DNA of 64,000 bases from Panicum virgatum (GCF_016808335.1 NC_053153.1:18549033-18613032); one strand, 5' to 3'; numbered from the stretch's first letter, positions 43,274-54,405 are shown. Program-made: numbers and translations. Notes: a model not told the origin generated them from the letters alone.

Positions 43274-43878
43274 GGAAAAAGTCCGGTTTACACCCTCCAA
43301 CTATCGCAAAAGTCCGATTTTCAACCTTCAACTACGAAACCGGACAATATAGGGCAAATTTGGCCCTTGGGTGGTTTGGAAGGTTGTTTTCCATTTTGTG
43401 AGAAATTAAAAATATTTAATTTTACACTAAAAATTTTATAAGTAATTTATTTTAAGTCAAAAAATTACAAAATGGGTATCAAAAGGTTTCTAAAAATATA
43501 CCCTATCTATTGTCACATGACTTGTGAGCTATTCAGATCTAATTTTTTATATTCATAATATTTGGCTACTTGCAGTTATGCCTTATTATTTTTAGTAACT
43601 AAGATTCAAATGGAGCAACCGTAGATAAGTTATATTTTTAGAAAAAAATTGGTACTAGTTTCATATTTTTCTAATTTAAAGTGAATTAGTTTTGATTTTT
43701 AAAATCTAATTAGATTTATTTATTTATTTTAGAAAATGCAAAACCACCTTCAAAACCACCCCAAGGGCCAAATTTGCCCGGTTTTGACAGTTAGATGGCC
43801 TATGTTGTCCGGTTTTATAGTTAAAAGTTGAAAATCAGACTTTTACAATAGTTCGAGGGTGAAAATTGGACTTTTCTC
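43274..43878. mobile_element. Mutator-like MITE with long inverted repeats
   Basis: The left ~120 bp (ggaaaaagtccggtttacac, ccgattttcaaccttcaac, aaaccggacaatatagg, tttggcccttggg) reappears inverted in the right ~140 bp (43740-43878). About 350 bp of AT-rich sequence lies between, without coding capacity. Long TIRs point to the Mutator superfamily, but flanking 9-bp repeats do not match well (TTGTTCGAA versus TTGTCTGGC), so the insertion is old or rearranged. The TIR resembles that of the element at 44792. Confidence 0.7.
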
Positions 43879-44782
43879 TTGTCTGGCAGATGGGGCACCA
43901 AAAAAAAGGTGTTACGATTGTGTCTGTGGGAGGGAATTTATACGAAAACACTCGTGCCCGAAAGACAAGCCCATTGACATTGTTGGGCCGGCCGCATGAT
44001 TGAGTGCCAGCCCATAGGCCCTCCATGGAAGTTGTGGCCCTTTCCGGGGAAATCTATTTGTCACGCGTGCAGCTAGGATGCGACGCATCGCAGAGACGTT
44101 GTTCATCTTCAACCTCGCGACAGGGAGAGGCGGAGCAGCGGCAGCGAGCTAGGGGAGGGAGAGGGGTGGCCGCGGGAGCCGAGAACGGCGGGTGCGGTGC
44201 TCGCTTCTACGATTGTATTGCGATTGGGCGATTGGACGCCTTCCGATCACAGCCCCACCCCCACCCCACCCCACCCCGGCATCACCTCCCGCCCTCCGCC
44301 GCTTTTGGAGTCATCGCCGGCGCCGCTACCATTCACGTAACGTGCACGACGACCTGCTTGGAATCGAATCCCACGGACGGCACAGGACGCGACCGTTGGC
44401 ATGTTGCTGCGCACCGAGACGTACGTACTCATGTACCCTCTCCCTTCTGCCACCAACATTTTTCCGGGCCCACACAAATCATTTGCCCTGCTGGCCGAGC
44501 TGCTGCTCGGTCACGGGGCGGCTGTGTACCGGCAGCACCACCGTCCGGCCTCAGGTTGGAGCCCGTCAGCGACGGAGCGCTGGAGGTAGGTCAGGTACAA
44601 CTACACTGGATTTCTACTACTGGTGCGGATAGTTGCACTGCATGCTGCTGCATCCCCTCTGCCAGATGCCGAGCCCATTCTTCAATCTTGAGGACCTGGA
44701 CGCACGCAACAGCAAAGCGGCTGCTGCTCCAGCAACGAACTTCGCTGTCGCCGGCGCGCGCTCCCATTCGAATTCGGGATCA
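43879..44782. other. GC-rich block without recognised gene
   Basis: An open frame of 269 codons (44004-44813, +) and several overlapping frames occur, but there is no conserved domain, intron signal or plausible start context. A cccaccccaccc repeat lies at about 44263-44277. It is most likely composition-driven or part of an old transposon. Confidence 0.4.
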
Positions 44783-44875
44783 TTTTTCAAAGAAAAAAAA
44801 AATCTATTTTTGACACTCCAACTATTGCTCGAGTTTGATTTTAACCATGCAACTCCAAAACTAGGTATCCTTGAC

Positions 44876-45548
44876 CAGAGGCGAAGCTCCCCATGCGGCA
44901 CGGTGGGGCAGCTCCCCCACCTACCGCCGGAGTAGATCCCCTAGTACCCTTCTGTCTTCCCTCCGGCCAAGGAAGGAGCGGCGGCGTCCAGCGTCTGACA
45001 CGCCGAGAAGACGAGAGCACAGCCGTCCGCGTCCAACGAAGGAAATATGCTTCAGCAGTTCGGCCTACACCCGTTCAGAAAAGGAAGAAGGGCCCGATAA
45101 GGCCCAGTCACCCCAAGTTGAAGTGCCCCCAACCGGCAGAGGCCAACCCTACCCAGCGGCGCTCGACCTCGACGACCTGTCCAGCTCTAGCGAGCGCTCG
45201 GGGTTGCCAGCCGCCACCGCACTAGGAGCTCCACGCCGCGTGGCTGGTCGCTTGCTCGCCGTATCTGCTCGCCCGCCTCGTGCTGCTGCCGCCACGGTGC
45301 GGGTCCCGGATTTCCGCCGCCCACTTGCCCCACGGCTGCCGCCGCACGCCACGGTACTTGCTCACCCTCATCCTCCTCCGCTTGCCCACGCCTCCGGTGA
45401 CGACGCGGCTCGCGGAGCACTCTCCCCCATCCTTGTTGTCGCTGCTCGACCCAGTCCCCGCCACGGCGAGGAGCTCGGACCTGCCGGGTCGGGCGTGGGG
45501 CGAGGGCGAGTCTGCCCCACCTAAAATTTCCGGCGAGCTTCGCCACTG
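44876..45548. mobile_element. hAT-type element carrying an AP2/ERF gene fragment
   Basis: Ends CAGAGGCGAAGCTC (left) and CAGTGGCGAAGCTC (right, minus strand) form inverted repeats. They are flanked by the 8-bp duplication TCCTTGAC (44868-44875 and 45549-45556). Removing the element and one repeat rejoins the left inverted repeat of the surrounding Mutator-like element. It has no transposase. The interior includes an AP2/ERF domain fragment on the minus strand, so it behaves like a gene-capturing (Pack-type) element. Confidence 0.85.
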
Positions 45549-45569
45549 TCCTTGACCATCCAACTCCAA
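45222..45569 (-). pseudogene. Captured AP2/ERF transcription factor fragment
   Basis: The minus strand reads [22 protein letters not shown] (codons at about 45297-45362), the N-terminal half of an AP2/ERF DNA-binding domain, including the YRG element and the WAAEIRD motif. About 30 residues of Ser/Asp/Lys-rich sequence precede it, as in many ERF proteins. After RDPH the homology stops: the expected W-LGTFDTAEEAA half is missing and an unrelated Arg/Ser-rich tail runs to a stop. The nominal ATG at 45569 lies outside the hAT element, in the Mutator arm, so the frame is chimeric. No function is claimed. Confidence 0.8.
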
Positions 45570-45816
45570 AACCGGTCAGATTTGGCCATCATGGTGGTTT
45601 TGAGTGTGGTTTTGCTGACGTGGAGACCACATGACGGTGGGGCCCACCTGTCAGCCATCTCTCTCCCCCCTCTCTCTTTCTTCTCTCCTCTCCCACCCCA
45701 TTCTCTCTCCACCCCGGCTCCCCACCCCACCCCTCCCCTCCCCTGCTCCCGCTCGGCTCCTCACGGCCACAGCGGGGCTGCCGACGCGCGGCCCGGCGGG
45801 GCGGCCGACGCGTGGG

Positions 45817-46412
45817 CAGGGTTTTTTTTCCCGACCGGTTTACCCAAACCGGCGCCCTCCGGTTCTAGTAAACCGGACCGGTTACCGGTAGAAACCGGTC
45901 AAATTCAAATTTGAATTCAAAAAACTCAGTTCAACCGGTTCGTACCGGTATACCGACCGGTTAGACCGGTTTACTGGTTGGTTTGACCGGTTTACCGGCC
46001 CGTTTGACCGGTTTGAATTCAAATCCAAATTTAAAATCGCATGTGTAACCGGTTTGGACCGGTTTATCGGCCGGTTTGACCGGTTTACCGGCCGGTTTGA
46101 CCGATTTACCAAGTGGGCCTTAACGGGCCGTCTCATTTTTTTCCTTTCCTTTTTTGTTTTAACTTTAAATGCCCGAAAAGTATGTTAAACGAATGAATTT
46201 TTGAGAAAATTTGACACCATTAGATTCGTCGCACCTTGAAGTATTTTTAGGAATTTTTTGAGAATTTTTCATTTTTTAATTCAAATTTGAATTTTAAATT
46301 TGGCCGGTTTGGTACCGGCCCAAACCGGAACCGGACTGGACCGGTTTGACCGGTGTAACCAGTCAAACCACCGGTCAAACCGGACCGGTTCCCACCGGTA
46401 AGGGGAACCCTG
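45817..46412. mobile_element. ACCGGTTT-rich hAT-like element
   Basis: Begins CAGGGTTTT and ends AACCCTG (inverted). Its flanks, CGCGTGGG (45809-45816) and CGCACGGG (46413-46420), look like a diverged 8-bp duplication. The interior has dozens of variants of ccggtttgaccggttt/accggt in both halves (45830-46130 and 46300-46400) around an AT-rich core, with no coding capacity. It is inserted in the Mutator-like element. Confidence 0.65.
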
Positions 46413-47085
46413 CGCACGGGACGGCATGGCGGGGCGCGGCCTTGGCGCGCGGCATGGAGGGGCTGGAGCTTGGGGAGGGGCGCAGCGCGGCCACCTCCCT
46501 GCTCACTCCGACGCCGCCGGCGACGAGCGCAGCCCCCTCCTCCCGGGCCGCGCTGCGCCAGATCGAGGCCTGCTCGAGCTCTGTCCCCTCCTCCTCCTCC
46601 CCCCCTCCTTGGTCGCGGCCTTGGGCTCGGCCCTCCGCCCCCTCCCTCCTCCCGCATCCTCCCAAGGCGCGTGGCCATGGCGCCGGCGCGCTCCCCGCGG
46701 AGCTCCCTCGCCGGCATGGCGCGGGTCCATGGCGGCGGCGGTTGGATTCACGCGGGCCCGCGCGGCGGTCGACAGATTCGCGCAGGTCCGGCGGCGACGT
46801 GCTGAGCTCGAGCGGGAGTACAGCTCGGCGGCGTCGAGCTCGGTGGCAGAGCGGGAGCGGGAGCAGAGAGGGAGAGGAGAGAAGAGAGAGGGGGGAGAGG
46901 AGGGCTGACAGGTGGGCCATGTGACGTCCACGTCAGCGAAACCACACCCAAAACCACCAGGATGGCTAAATATGACCGGTTTTGAGAGTTGGATGGTAAA
47001 AAATACCCAGTTTTAAAGTTGCATGGCCAAAATCAAACTCGTGCAATAATTAGATGGCAAAAAATAGACTTTTTCCTTTTTCAAA

Positions 47086-47699
47086 ATCCTGCTCGGAGCA
47101 CAGGAGTACAATCTCTCTGCCCGTCACCCAATCGGAATGCGCAGGGCGGTCGTCGTCACGTCGCCGGCAGCACAGCGACCCGCACCACCGCCCTAGGCCC
47201 TAGCTAGATCTGTTCCGACGTCGTCGCACGCACCGGCCGGTCGTGCAGTAACGTCCCCGATTCGCCAGCGACCTACCCCGCACTTACCTCGACGCCGGAC
47301 TTGATTGCTTGCTGCTTGGTGATGACGCCCGGCATTGCGATTCCGCTCCCCGTCACGCCGTCGGAGCGTGCGGTGCGGCTGGGACTGGACGAGCACCGGC
47401 GCGGAGCTCCGTCGTCGGAAATGGCGGCCGGCCGGCCGGCCGGCCGTGGTCTGGTCCGGTCCGGTCCGTCCATCTCCACGTCGGACAACGGGAACGAAAA
47501 GCAAGAAGAATAGATGCGCGGTGGTATTGGTGAGCGCGGCAATGGCGAGCCTGCCATATGTGCCATCGATGAGATGGCGACACGATAAAAATGTCCGACG
47601 ACTTACCGAGCAAGTAACAAGAAGAGATGGCGAGGGGTAGGAGGTGAGGAGCAAGCAGACACGGAGCTGGAGAGGAGCTCAGCTAGCTAGCTCTGATCC
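47086..47699. other. 3' flank of the myristoylated-protein gene
   Basis: GC-rich sequence with overlapping open frames in both strands and a repeated ggcc run (about 47428-47446). No recognisable domain. The right part probably includes the 3' UTR of the minus-strand gene ending at 47700. Confidence 0.4.
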
Positions 47700-48677
47700 C
47701 TAGAGGAAGATGAAGCACTCCATGGCCACCGAGGGGTTCTGGCCCAGCGCGCCCTCCGCCACCTTCTTGCGCTCCCCTCCTCCTCCTGACCCGGCCTCGC
47801 CGCCGTCCCTGGCGCGCGGCCTGGCTCGCTCGGGGGTGCCGTGCCCGTGTCGCTGTTCCTTGGACGCCCTGCGCGCGGGGCTCCCCGCCCGGTGGGTCGC
47901 GCCGGGGGAGGCGGGCGCGCGCCGGCCCGTCGTCGGGGAGTCCGACCGCCGGCCCGAACGCTCGCCGGGGTCCCGCCTGCTCAGCGCCCCCCCGCCCCCG
48001 TAGCAGCCGGCAGTGCCGTTGATGGCGGCGGTGAGGGAGCGCTTCGACGGGAGCGCCATGTCGGCCTCCCGCGCGGAGTGCGTCCGCCGGACGGCGCTCT
48101 CGGCGGCCCGCCTCGCCGCAGACGGCGAGAACCGGCCGCTGCGGCACCCGATGCCGGACACCACGGGAGGCTGCTCCCGCCGCCGCGGCCGCGGCTCCGG
48201 CGGATGCTGGTGCTGGTGCTGCCTCCTGTGCGCCGACGAGGGCGACGGCGACCTCGCGCGCGCGTTCCCGGCACTGCCGCCGCCCCTGGGCCTGCTCTCC
48301 CTCTCTCCCGGCGCCGTCCTCCCCTTCTTGCCGGGCGCGTCCGCCGCCGCCCTCTTCTCCGCCGGCTCCGGCTCCACCCCGGGCTTCTGCACCTCCGCCT
48401 TCGCCGCCGACTCCACCGACGCGCTGTCGCTGCACGCCTCGGACGCCGCCGACTCCTCGGCCTCCGGCTGCTCCTGCTGCCTCCGCTTGACCGGCTCCGG
48501 CGGCGGCCGCGGCGCCGGCGCCTCGGACAGTACCACCTCCTTGACCTCCTCCTCCGCGTCCACCTCAGCCACCGGCGGCAGCGCGTGGGCGCCCTCCTTC
48601 TCCTTCTCCGCTACCGGGAGCGGGGCGGCCACCTTGCCCCTGGCGCCGGCGGCCTTCTTGCTCACGCAGCTGCCCAT
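47700..48677 (-). CDS. N-myristoylated Ser/Arg/Pro-rich protein of unknown function
   Basis: Single exon, 325 aa. The N terminus, MGSCVSKK, has Gly2 and a Ser at position 6-like context for N-myristoylation, and Cys4 for palmitoylation, so plasma-membrane attachment is likely (inference). The rest is low complexity: an acidic Glu/Val/Ala region (about 20-110), basic Ser/Arg/Pro stretches (SPSPSSAHRRQHQHQH), a more conserved-looking core (VSGIGCRSGRFSPSAARR, AAESAVRRTHSAREADMALP) and a C terminus ending NPSVAMECFIFL. I recall plant proteins with the same MGSCxSK start, GRFSPSAARR-like core and xLECFIFL end, often annotated as serine/arginine repetitive matrix-like, but their role is unknown. 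Opposite-strand open frames at 47841-48783 are shadows. The start is chosen for the MGSC motif. Confidence 0.85.
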   Translation of the reverse strand: MGSCVSKKAAGARGKVAAPLPVAEKEKEGAHALPPVAEVDAEEEVKEVVLSEAPAPRPPPEPVKRRQQEQPEAEESAASEACSDSASVESAAKAEVQKPGVEPEPAEKRAAADAPGKKGRTAPGERESRPRGGGSAGNARARSPSPSSAHRRQHQHQHPPEPRPRRREQPPVVSGIGCRSGRFSPSAARRAAESAVRRTHSAREADMALPSKRSLTAAINGTAGCYGGGGALSRRDPGERSGRRSDSPTTGRRAPASPGATHRAGSPARRASKEQRHGHGTPERARPRARDGGEAGSGGGGERKKVAEGALGQNPSVAMECFIFL

Positions 48678-49716
48678 GCCGACGGCCGGGGGCGGGCGAA
48701 TGAGGTGGCGCGCTGGGCGGCTCGATCAGCGATCGGTTGAAAGCAACTGCAGCTGCATCTGCGTCTGCGTCGGCATGAGGTGAGGGAATCGGATCGCGAA
48801 TTGAAGGGCTATTAATCTCGGGTCAACCACCTCGATCGATTCCTTCTCTGTCTTCTCTCTCCTCGCTGTGGCAGCAGCAAGCTTCGCTGTGCGTGGCTGC
48901 TCGGCTCATTAAAAACGGGAGTCAATTCGACGGGCACGGCCACTGACCGAAACCGAGCTGGCTGCCGCCTCCTTCACTGCGCTAACTCCCAGCAGCATCT
49001 CCCTCGGAGCCGTCTTGCTGCCTGAATCCAGCGCCATTTTTATATTAATATAATTGTCGAAGGTAAATACTACTGCTAGATAAAAACAAGTACTAGTTAT
49101 TTGAAGAAGTGTTAGTCTTTTGTTTTCTCAGAGAACATTAAGAGAAGAAGGCCTGCCGTAATTTTTTTAAAGGGAATGGTAAGAGATTTGTCGTAATTTT
49201 TATTAGAAGAAGAAAGATAAAAGAGATACGAACTACTTCAAACTCCAACATAACTGAAGGCTTATCAGACCTCAAGACGACTACAAAAAGAAGCAAAAGA
49301 GCTCAGACCTAGAAAAACCAAAAGCAGCAAATAACCACTATGCTACAAATCACAAAAACAAACCACAAAAACACCACTAGGGGAGATGATCAAGAGCTCA
49401 ATTTTAGAGTGGTGGCTGCCTAATGAAGATGAAAAATTGAAAATCCTCTTTGATTAGGTACACGACATCAGCAACTTTCTTGGATTCTTGCTTAAAATTT
49501 CAGATATTCCATCAAAAATACATCACTCCGTCAAAAATTGATTTTTGTTTCTTACAAAAAACCTTATGAGAAGAACGCGATATGAAAGGGGGGAGTTCCG
49601 TTTTTTGTTATCGTTATTACAGTATATTCATCACTTATAAATACCACTAGCTACTCCCCGGCCCGTACCTAACACAATCTTCCGATCTGGCAGCTTGAGG
49701 TCAGCTGACTTAATCA
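48678..49716. other. 5' flank of the myristoylated-protein gene
   Basis: Promoter and 5' UTR of the minus-strand gene, GC-rich to about 49030. From about 49130 to 49560 the minus strand resembles the 3' UTR of a LINE (ctaggtctgagctcttttgc, gtcgtcttgaggtctgataa and ataaaaattacgacaaatctctta toward the left end). This is a weak call. Confidence 0.35.
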
Positions 49717-50050
49717 GGGTGTGTTTAGTTCTCCCAATTTGGAATTTTGAAAGGAAATCTTTTCACATTTGAAATATTAAACATAGACTAATTATAAAAT
49801 TAATTACAGATCTTGTCTGTAAACTACGAGACGAATCTAATGAGCCTAATTAATTCGTCTTTAGCACATGTTCATTGTAGCTTTATTATAGCAATTTAGT
49901 ATCTAATCACGACCTAATTAGGTTCATTAGATTCGTCTCGCGATTTACAATCTATTTGTGTGATGCGATTTTTTTTCGACTACATTTAATACACCATGCA
50001 GACGATTTACAAATCTTTTGAAATTTTGAATTTGAGATTTAAACAAGGCC
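49717..50050. mobile_element. MITE (GTGTTTAG family), best-preserved copy
   Basis: Left end GGGTGTGTTTAGTTCTCCCA; the right end read on the minus strand is GGCCTTGTTTAAATCTC. Internal inverted blocks (acgagacgaatctaatgagcc and attaggttcattagattcgtctcg) could form a long hairpin. It is about 334 bp with no coding capacity. Confidence 0.75.
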
Positions 50051-51760
50051 TCAGCCACCAGCCGCCGAGCAGCTCAATCAGTCTACACGCCACAGGTAGC
50101 TAGCCAGCTATTTTGAGAACACTGCCATACCACTTGACGACATGGCCGGGTGCTGCTTGGATGATCTTGCAGCATCTAAGAACTGCGGCGGCTCAATCTA
50201 AGGACATTTTGCAGTCCACATGCAGTTCGTTGTTTATCAAGCGTGGCAAAAAGGATTTATTAGTTTTTTTTGGTTTTTTTAAAAAAAGGTTTCGAGAATG
50301 AAAATTCACTTGTCTTTGGTCCTGCCTTGGAACATTTTGCTTTGTTGAAGATCGACGAAAGTTGGCTCGGCAGATCAAAACAATCACTAGCCGGTACGTA
50401 GTAGTATCTACAAAAGGCATCTCATCTGCTTGGTTGTCACCACATGAAAGCATCCCTTGCCACAGGAGCCGAGGGATAGGCCTGTCCCGCGACACCAGAC
50501 GAGGTAAATGAGCCCCGGCCAGAGATCGATCTATGCAGGCAGCAGGAGCTGGTGGTCGCTCGGTTCTGGGTTGGGCTTTGAATGCGCCTGCACGCCATCA
50601 TCGGGCCGGGGGCATGGGCTCACTGGTCGACGCCGGTCAGGCGGGGCCCGACGCGGCCACGGTAGATGATTGGGGAAGGAGGAGACGCGCGCGCGTCGCT
50701 CGCCGTGGCCGTGAGCCGGTCAACTCTCGCAGCAGCTAATCAGAACTGCGGCGGCCGCCGCCGGCCGCGGCGCTTGGTCGGAGCGGATCGTGCAGCCGCG
50801 AACCGCGGCCGGCAAAGCACGTGCCCCCTTGGAGCAGACCGAGATGCCCCGCTCGCGCCTTGCTTTGCGAGTCAAAGGGCGCGCGATGCTTCGTCGTCGG
50901 TGTGCGTCCTGGCCCCTGCCCCCTTCATTTTAGGGGCTGGCGGCGGAGTTTGAGCTCACACGCGTCGGCCCAGGCACGAATCGATCGGGCTGTGTTCCAG
51001 GGCACTCAACTAACAATGCTCATTTGACCCGTTTTGAATAGGTGCTGCTTTGTGTGTTCAGTGTTCTCCCGCTTCCAAGACCGTTTTATATAGAGTGCCT
51101 GGCTTAGCGTATCGCAATTCGCAAGCAAAGCCGTGCCGCGCGATGGAAGTTATGAACATGCAAAGTGATTCACGCAATTTCGTTTGGAATTCTAGCTGCG
51201 GCCAGGGGCGAAGCTATGATAGAATTCATCCTCGTGCACTCTCCTTTGCAAAGAATGAAACTAATTAACACAATTTATATGGTAAAATTCAATCAACTAG
51301 TAAGAAAAAATGATTTAACCATGGTGCACTATTGGAATATCTATGAATATTTCCGCTCAGTAAAGTTGCTACATCAGCGGTAATGTATTTATTTTTTTTG
51401 TGCCATATTTTGTTCCTATATTGGGCTGTGTTTTAATGGGTCAGATGTACAATGAGCCCTGCCTTTTTCATGAGCAAAAGTTTACTTGAGCCATATGCAA
51501 ATGGGCCCAAATTGACCCACTTGATTGCTGCCACATCATCGTTCATGTTAGCATCCATGTGGCAGCCATGTCATCACCACGCTTTCCACGTCATCGCTAT
51601 GTTAGCAACCACGTTATCGGACATGTCAATTTACATGTCATCCTCCAGGTCATCTACGTGTGACATGGCAATTGAATCCATGACGTTTATTTTCATCACA
51701 AAAAATGGACTTGGCTGGCTACGAGGGTCCTGGGGATATTTTATGATAGTTTCAAAATAT
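50051..51760. other. Intergenic, no gene recognised
   Basis: A GC-rich patch at about 50500-50960 has open frames on both strands without a known domain. At 51540-51670 there is a run of catgtcatc/cacgtcatc-type words (several imperfect repeats of tcatc-cacgt). Otherwise nothing is supported. Confidence 0.4.
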
Positions 51761-51779
51761 CATGGATTAAGCAATATTT

Positions 51780-51928
51780 GATGATTTTTTAATAAACATC
51801 ACGAGGTGTAATATGTGACACTCAATACATGTGAAATTTGAGATCGTCATAAATATTATTTTATGATGGTTTTTCAGTGATCTATGATGAAATTTAATCA
51901 TCATGGATTAACAAATTTTTTGTAGTGC
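51780..51928. mobile_element. CACTA-type element end
   Basis: The right edge reads ttttttgtagtg, which on the minus strand is CACTACAAAAAA, a canonical CACTA terminus. It is preceded by short inverted subterminal words (catcatggatt, gatggtttttcagtgatc, catcataa...). The opposite terminus was not found, so it is a fragment or a much-diverged element. Confidence 0.55.
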
Positions 51929-52599
51929 TATATTTAGACTAAATATTGACATTCTTGAATCTTTACACCCAATTTTAGTTTGCTTTTTAAAATGATTAGT
52001 TTTGTACATATGAAGCTAACTAATTATTTGGCACATATTTGAGATTGGAACTCTGAATGTGGCAAGTAAACCGTTCATTCAGCACGTATTTGTTTTTGAA
52101 CACTGAACAACTTAACAAATTTTTCAATACATTTTAATATTAAACTAAAAGGACCAAATTTGTTCCATTCATCAATATCAAACTCATAAAATGTAAAGTA
52201 AAAGGACTAAATTTATTCCATTCCTCAATATCAAACTCATTCCATTTTACAATTATTTATTTGACTATATGTGAAGTTAAAATAATTTATTTGGCACAAG
52301 CGTTCCGAATGCCCTAGTTTATTTTCTATTATAAAATGATTTGTTCATGTGAAGTAAACTAATTATTTGGCACTGATTTATGTTTGGAACCGTGAGTGTT
52401 AGAACTTAACAATAATTGGAGTAATACTAATACAACTATGAGGACTCTGGTTAAGTCTTGAGGCCCTACCATTCCCTTAAGGAAAAATAAGGATTCCGAA
52501 TTTGGTACTTACGATAGTCTTGGGAGTCTCTTATAAATAGATCATTTAAGTATCCGAACTTTAGGAGGAATTCCTATCAATAGCAACCATCCCTCCGGG
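51929..52599. other. AT-rich intergenic sequence
   Basis: No gene. Several diverged repeats of phrases such as ttatttggcac, tgaagtaaactaatta and ggaccaaatttgttccattc occur here. They recur upstream of both MADS promoter copies (for example 53218-53260 and 55727-55770). Confidence 0.4.
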
Positions 52600-53842
52600 A
52601 TGCCACTCTTTAATACCAAGAACATAGAATATCTAGTAAATTTAATCCCTCCGGGGCGGGGTTGCGGGAGGGCTCCATTGCCGGCGACCTTAGAGGGACG
52701 GCCGCGAGCGACAGCCGGTTTGGTGGAGGAGGCGGGGTGTGGGCGGCGATGGCGCTGCCTGCTGGGTGGTGGTGGTCAACCAGTGAGCAGGGGCAGAGGC
52801 AGAGGCGCACATGTGTAGGAGGAAGGGAGGAAGGAAGGGGGAAAGGAGGAGAGGGAGGAGGGCGATCCTCACTGGCGGCGACGGCAATGTCGGTGAGGTG
52901 GAGGATGGCGTCGGCAAGGGCGGAGGTGCGCGAGCGGAGGAGGAGGGGGGGACGGGATGGGGCAACGGGGGTGGTATGCGGCCAGAGTGGCGCGGCGGCA
53001 GGGTCGCCGCCGGCCGCGATTGTTGGATGAGGAGGCGCCGGGGGGGTGTCCTGTTGGAGGAGGTAAGCTAGGCGGGGAGAAGAGAGGCACGGGGGAAGAA
53101 GAGAGGCGAGGGAGCAGAAGATAGCGTGGGGGTCCACGCGGAAATATGTGGGGGAGAGAAACTCTCTATCTAACACTAAATGGAGAGCCCTCTCCATGTA
53201 GTTGCCTCCTATTTGTTTGAAGTAAACTAATTATGTGACACAGATTTATGTTTGAAACTTCGAGTGTTACGACATAAGAATTTTTGGAGTAAATATTAAC
53301 ATAAAAACAAAAAATATTATACCATTCTTGATGCTCGGCGTTTGTCTGGTACTGTTTGTTGCCATGAAAATTTGGAATGTATATCATCATAAAGCCCCAT
53401 TTTGCAATAAAGGCATACGTCTTGCAATGAGCTAGCCGTCTATATTTAGTCTACATTTATTTATCCTGACACCCATATGTAATTAATTAATTAATTCTTA
53501 TAATAATCCCAGATATACTTCTTTAACCACGGACAGCAATGGATCCCCCCTTTTGGGAGATTATTCATATCACCATAGAGACAACAAGAGCAAAACAACT
53601 AGTCACGCAAGTATTTATCGATCCTTGCTTAGCCTGGGCGGCGGTACTTGCTGTGTGTTTTTATTCAGTTCCTCGAAAATTAAAATTTGTATACATATCA
53701 TAAAATAAACTAAAGTTCCAAACGATCTGTTTCAAGTTTCGACATCCCGCGGCATAATTTGCCTTCTGCGTGTGCTGTAGGAAGTAATGGAAAATGCCAC
53801 AAGAACAACTGAAGTGCATGCATGCATGCATGTTAGAAGAGG

Positions 53843-53848
<6 letters not shown>

Positions 53849-53908
<60 letters not shown>
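53849..53908. repeat. (GA)n microsatellite in the left promoter copy
   Basis: About 60 bp of GA dinucleotides starting after gggagg, in a region duplicated at 56314. Open frames across it (Leu/Ser runs) are artefacts. Confidence 0.95.
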
Positions 53909-53912
<4 letters not shown>

Positions 53913-54405
53913 CACTGGATATATATAACTTTGAAACCAACCAATCATGTCTAGCTCGCTAGCGAAATTACCATTATTAATGTTTTCTATGTATTGATGC
54001 TTGATCATGTCCGGCTAGTGTCCGGCCATTTCTAGATGTACAGAATTAAGGCGGGAGGATGTGCTAACTTGCTAGCTAGCTCATTTGAATGAACGTAACC
54101 AGCTTGGACGTACAACAATTCCCGCGATTTGATCTTGCAAATCCTGGCTCGTAATTTGTTTTCATAAATGGGAGTGTCGTAATAGTGTCATGAGCATTAA
54201 ATTTGCTGACATGTCAAAGTTTTTATGAAAAGAGAGAATGTGAAGTGTCATGGAATGTGAGAGAAGTGTCATCATCATAATACTCCTCTGGCTCGATTAT
54301 CTAGTTTATGGTCTTGGTAACTGTGTCGATTACACTTTCACTGAAACTGGTCTAACGGCGCAGTGGTTCCAAGTCCAATCTCTATCCCTTTTCCTTCCAT
54401 AGGGC

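Larger units (their letters stand above)
44792..47076. mobile_element. Mutator-like element with ~200-bp inverted repeats, containing two nested insertions
   Basis: The left arm (44792-44875 continuing at 45557-45720) and the right arm (about 46870-47076) are inverted copies of each other over about 200 bp. Shared words include gagtttgattttr-ccatgcaact, aaaccggtca-atttrgccat, ggtggttttg-gtgtggttt and cgctgacgtgga-like stretches. A 9-bp target duplication, TTTTTCAAA, flanks it at 44783-44791 and 47077-47085, the length expected of Mutator. No transposase is seen. Without its two insertions (44876-45548 and 45817-46412) the element would be about 1.0-1.1 kb. Confidence 0.85.

Noticed and set aside
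43265..43887. 9-bp target duplication of the Mutator-like MITE
   Set aside because: The flanks TTGTTCGAA and TTGTCTGGC share only the first four bases, so no duplication is claimed.
44004..44813. 269-codon open frame as a gene
   Set aside because: No domain, no conserved start context, and it overlaps the edge of the Mutator-like element.
46247..46931. Several 140-190-codon open frames in both strands
   Set aside because: They lie inside the Mutator-like element in GC-rich sequence and overlap one another, with no recognisable family.
47841..48783. Plus-strand open frames of 256 and 299 codons
   Set aside because: They are shadows of the MGSC-type gene on the minus strand, which has the conserved-looking termini.
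53661..54008. Leu/Ser-run open frames across the GA repeats (also near 56185-56567)
   Set aside because: They are translations of the microsatellite, not genes.
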